This document shows positions 15,195 through 15,813 of a stretch of 15,813 nucleotides of DNA, piece after piece (the first letter of the stretch is position 1; the number at the start of each line of letters is the position of its first letter). Source of the DNA: Burkholderiales bacterium (lineage in GTDB: Bacteria > Pseudomonadota > Gammaproteobacteria > Burkholderiales > Usitatibacteraceae); contig JAJAYN010000423.1 in the NCBI GenBank assembly GCA_026786225.1, positions 1 through 15,813 of the forward strand, given 5' to 3'. The notes below the pieces were generated by a model. The model was not told where the DNA came from. It worked only from the letters and a program-made list of their open reading frames with translations, and did not search any database. The translations under genes were made by a program, and so were the position numbers.

Positions 15195-15260
15195 AAACTC
15201 CAGCACTGGCGCGGTTCCTGGACATAAAATGACTGGAAAACCGCGCCAATGCTAGAGTTT
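15195..15260 (+). repeat. Long imperfect inverted repeat after the RND gene; possible terminator
   Basis: Two 22-base arms (15195-15216 and 15239-15260) match as inverted repeats at 20 of 22 positions and are separated by 22 bases. The arms share the run TGGCGCGGTT on the left strand. The left arm begins 5 bp after the permease stop. An intrinsic terminator is possible though no U-tract follows. A mobile or REP-like repeat is the alternative. Confidence 0.6.
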
Positions 15261-15287
15261 GTCAAATATACATTTATGGATTCCGCC

Positions 15288-15813
15288 ATGCGCGCCACTT
15301 GTGCCGCATGCAAAACCTGCCTCATCGCAGCGTTGCTGTTTGGGAGCACGACGGCCCAAGCCGTCGGCGACGAGCCCGCGAATTTCGTATCCTGGCGTAC
15401 CGGTCTCTCGTCGTCAGCGCAGCCAAATACAGCGTTTCTGGAGCGGGCCAAGTCGCTTGGTTACGACTTGGTGATCAATCTTGCGCCACCTGAATATCCG
15501 GAGGCGGTACATAACGAAGGGGCGATACTCGCTGCCCAAGGTGTTGCGTACCTGAATATTCCCGTGTGTTTCGGTAATCCCACCGCAGAGGACTTCCGAT
15601 TGTTCAGCGACGTGCTGAAATCTGCCGGCCGAAAAAATGTGCTGGTGCACTGCCAGATAAACTTGCGCGGCTCATCGTTTAGCTACCTCTACCGTGTCAT
15701 TGGCGAGTCGGCGAATGAAGATGAGGCGCGCAGCAAACTCACGGGTGTGTGGATGCCAAACCCGGTCTGGAAAAAATTCATCGAAAGTACATTGGCCGCC
15801 CACGGCAGGAAGC
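15288..15813 (+). CDS. Secreted protein-tyrosine-phosphatase-like protein (3' end beyond the window)
   Basis: The visible 175 codons encode a signal peptide (basic start, CLIAALLFGST, cleavage after AQA near residue 25) and then a dual-specificity/DUF442-like phosphatase fold. The loop VHCQINLRGSS places the nucleophile at C122 and the phosphate-binding arginine at R127. That is a C-x4-R loop as in DUF442-type proteins, rather than the common C-x5-R. IPVCFGNPTAEDF before it fits the usual strand and helix preceding this loop. Export would put the enzyme in the periplasm. The start is uncertain: ATG 15288 has a weak GGA 7 bp upstream, while in-frame ATGs at 15276 and 15249 lack a site, and 15249 falls inside the inverted repeat. 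No stop occurs before the window ends. Its link to the upstream module is unknown; it may belong to a separate unit. Confidence 0.72.
   Translation, partial: MRATCAACKTCLIAALLFGSTTAQAVGDEPANFVSWRTGLSSSAQPNTAFLERAKSLGYDLVINLAPPEYPEAVHNEGAILAAQGVAYLNIPVCFGNPTAEDFRLFSDVLKSAGRKNVLVHCQINLRGSSFSYLYRVIGESANEDEARSKLTGVWMPNPVWKKFIESTLAAHGRK

Overview
The window is about 15.8 kb with every convincing gene on the + strand. It looks like a chromosomal segment of a moderately GC-rich proteobacterium. Betaproteobacteria is my best guess, from the style of the beta-oxidation proteins, the mixed ATG/GTG/TTG starts with clear Shine-Dalgarno sites, and the DUF1302/DUF1329 envelope genes. I could not run a search, so the taxon is inference. 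I see no tRNA, rRNA, CRISPR, transposase or phage gene.

Region 1 (1-7687) is a fatty-acyl or alkanoyl-CoA catabolic block. It opens with the 3' part of a 3-hydroxyacyl-CoA dehydrogenase, cut by the window edge and probably the dehydrogenase half of a FadJ/FadB-type multifunctional enzyme. A DUF4442 hotdog thioesterase, a long-chain acyl-CoA synthetase and a YciA-type acyl-CoA thioesterase follow, the last overlapping the synthetase stop by 4 bp. Next are a complete FadN-type fusion (dehydrogenase first, enoyl-CoA hydratase last) and a thiolase. Together they can activate an acid, hydrate and oxidise its enoyl-CoA and cleave the 3-ketoacyl-CoA. No acyl-CoA dehydrogenase is in view. Two thioesterases flank the synthetase.

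Region 2 (7979-15189) is a four-gene envelope module: a DUF1302 outer-membrane beta-barrel, a periplasmic DUF1329 protein, a periplasmic YCF48/BNR beta-propeller, and a 12-TM RND/MMPL inner-membrane permease. This combination could span the whole envelope. Next to beta-oxidation genes it is best read as a hydrophobic-substrate (lipid, steroid, hydrocarbon or acyl) trafficking system. Direction and substrate are not known from the sequence.

Region 3 (15190-15813) holds a long imperfect inverted repeat and the 5' part of a secreted, cysteine-based phosphatase-like protein that runs off the right edge.

The spaces between genes are unusually structured: a perfect 13-bp-stem terminator-like hairpin inside the envelope module, directly followed by a 29-codon small ORF that ends in ATGA overlap with the beta-propeller gene; a 14-bp perfect palindrome upstream of the DUF1302 gene; a consensus TATAAT plus a 6-6-6 inverted repeat just upstream of the acyl-CoA synthetase; and hairpins after the thiolase, DUF1302 and RND genes.
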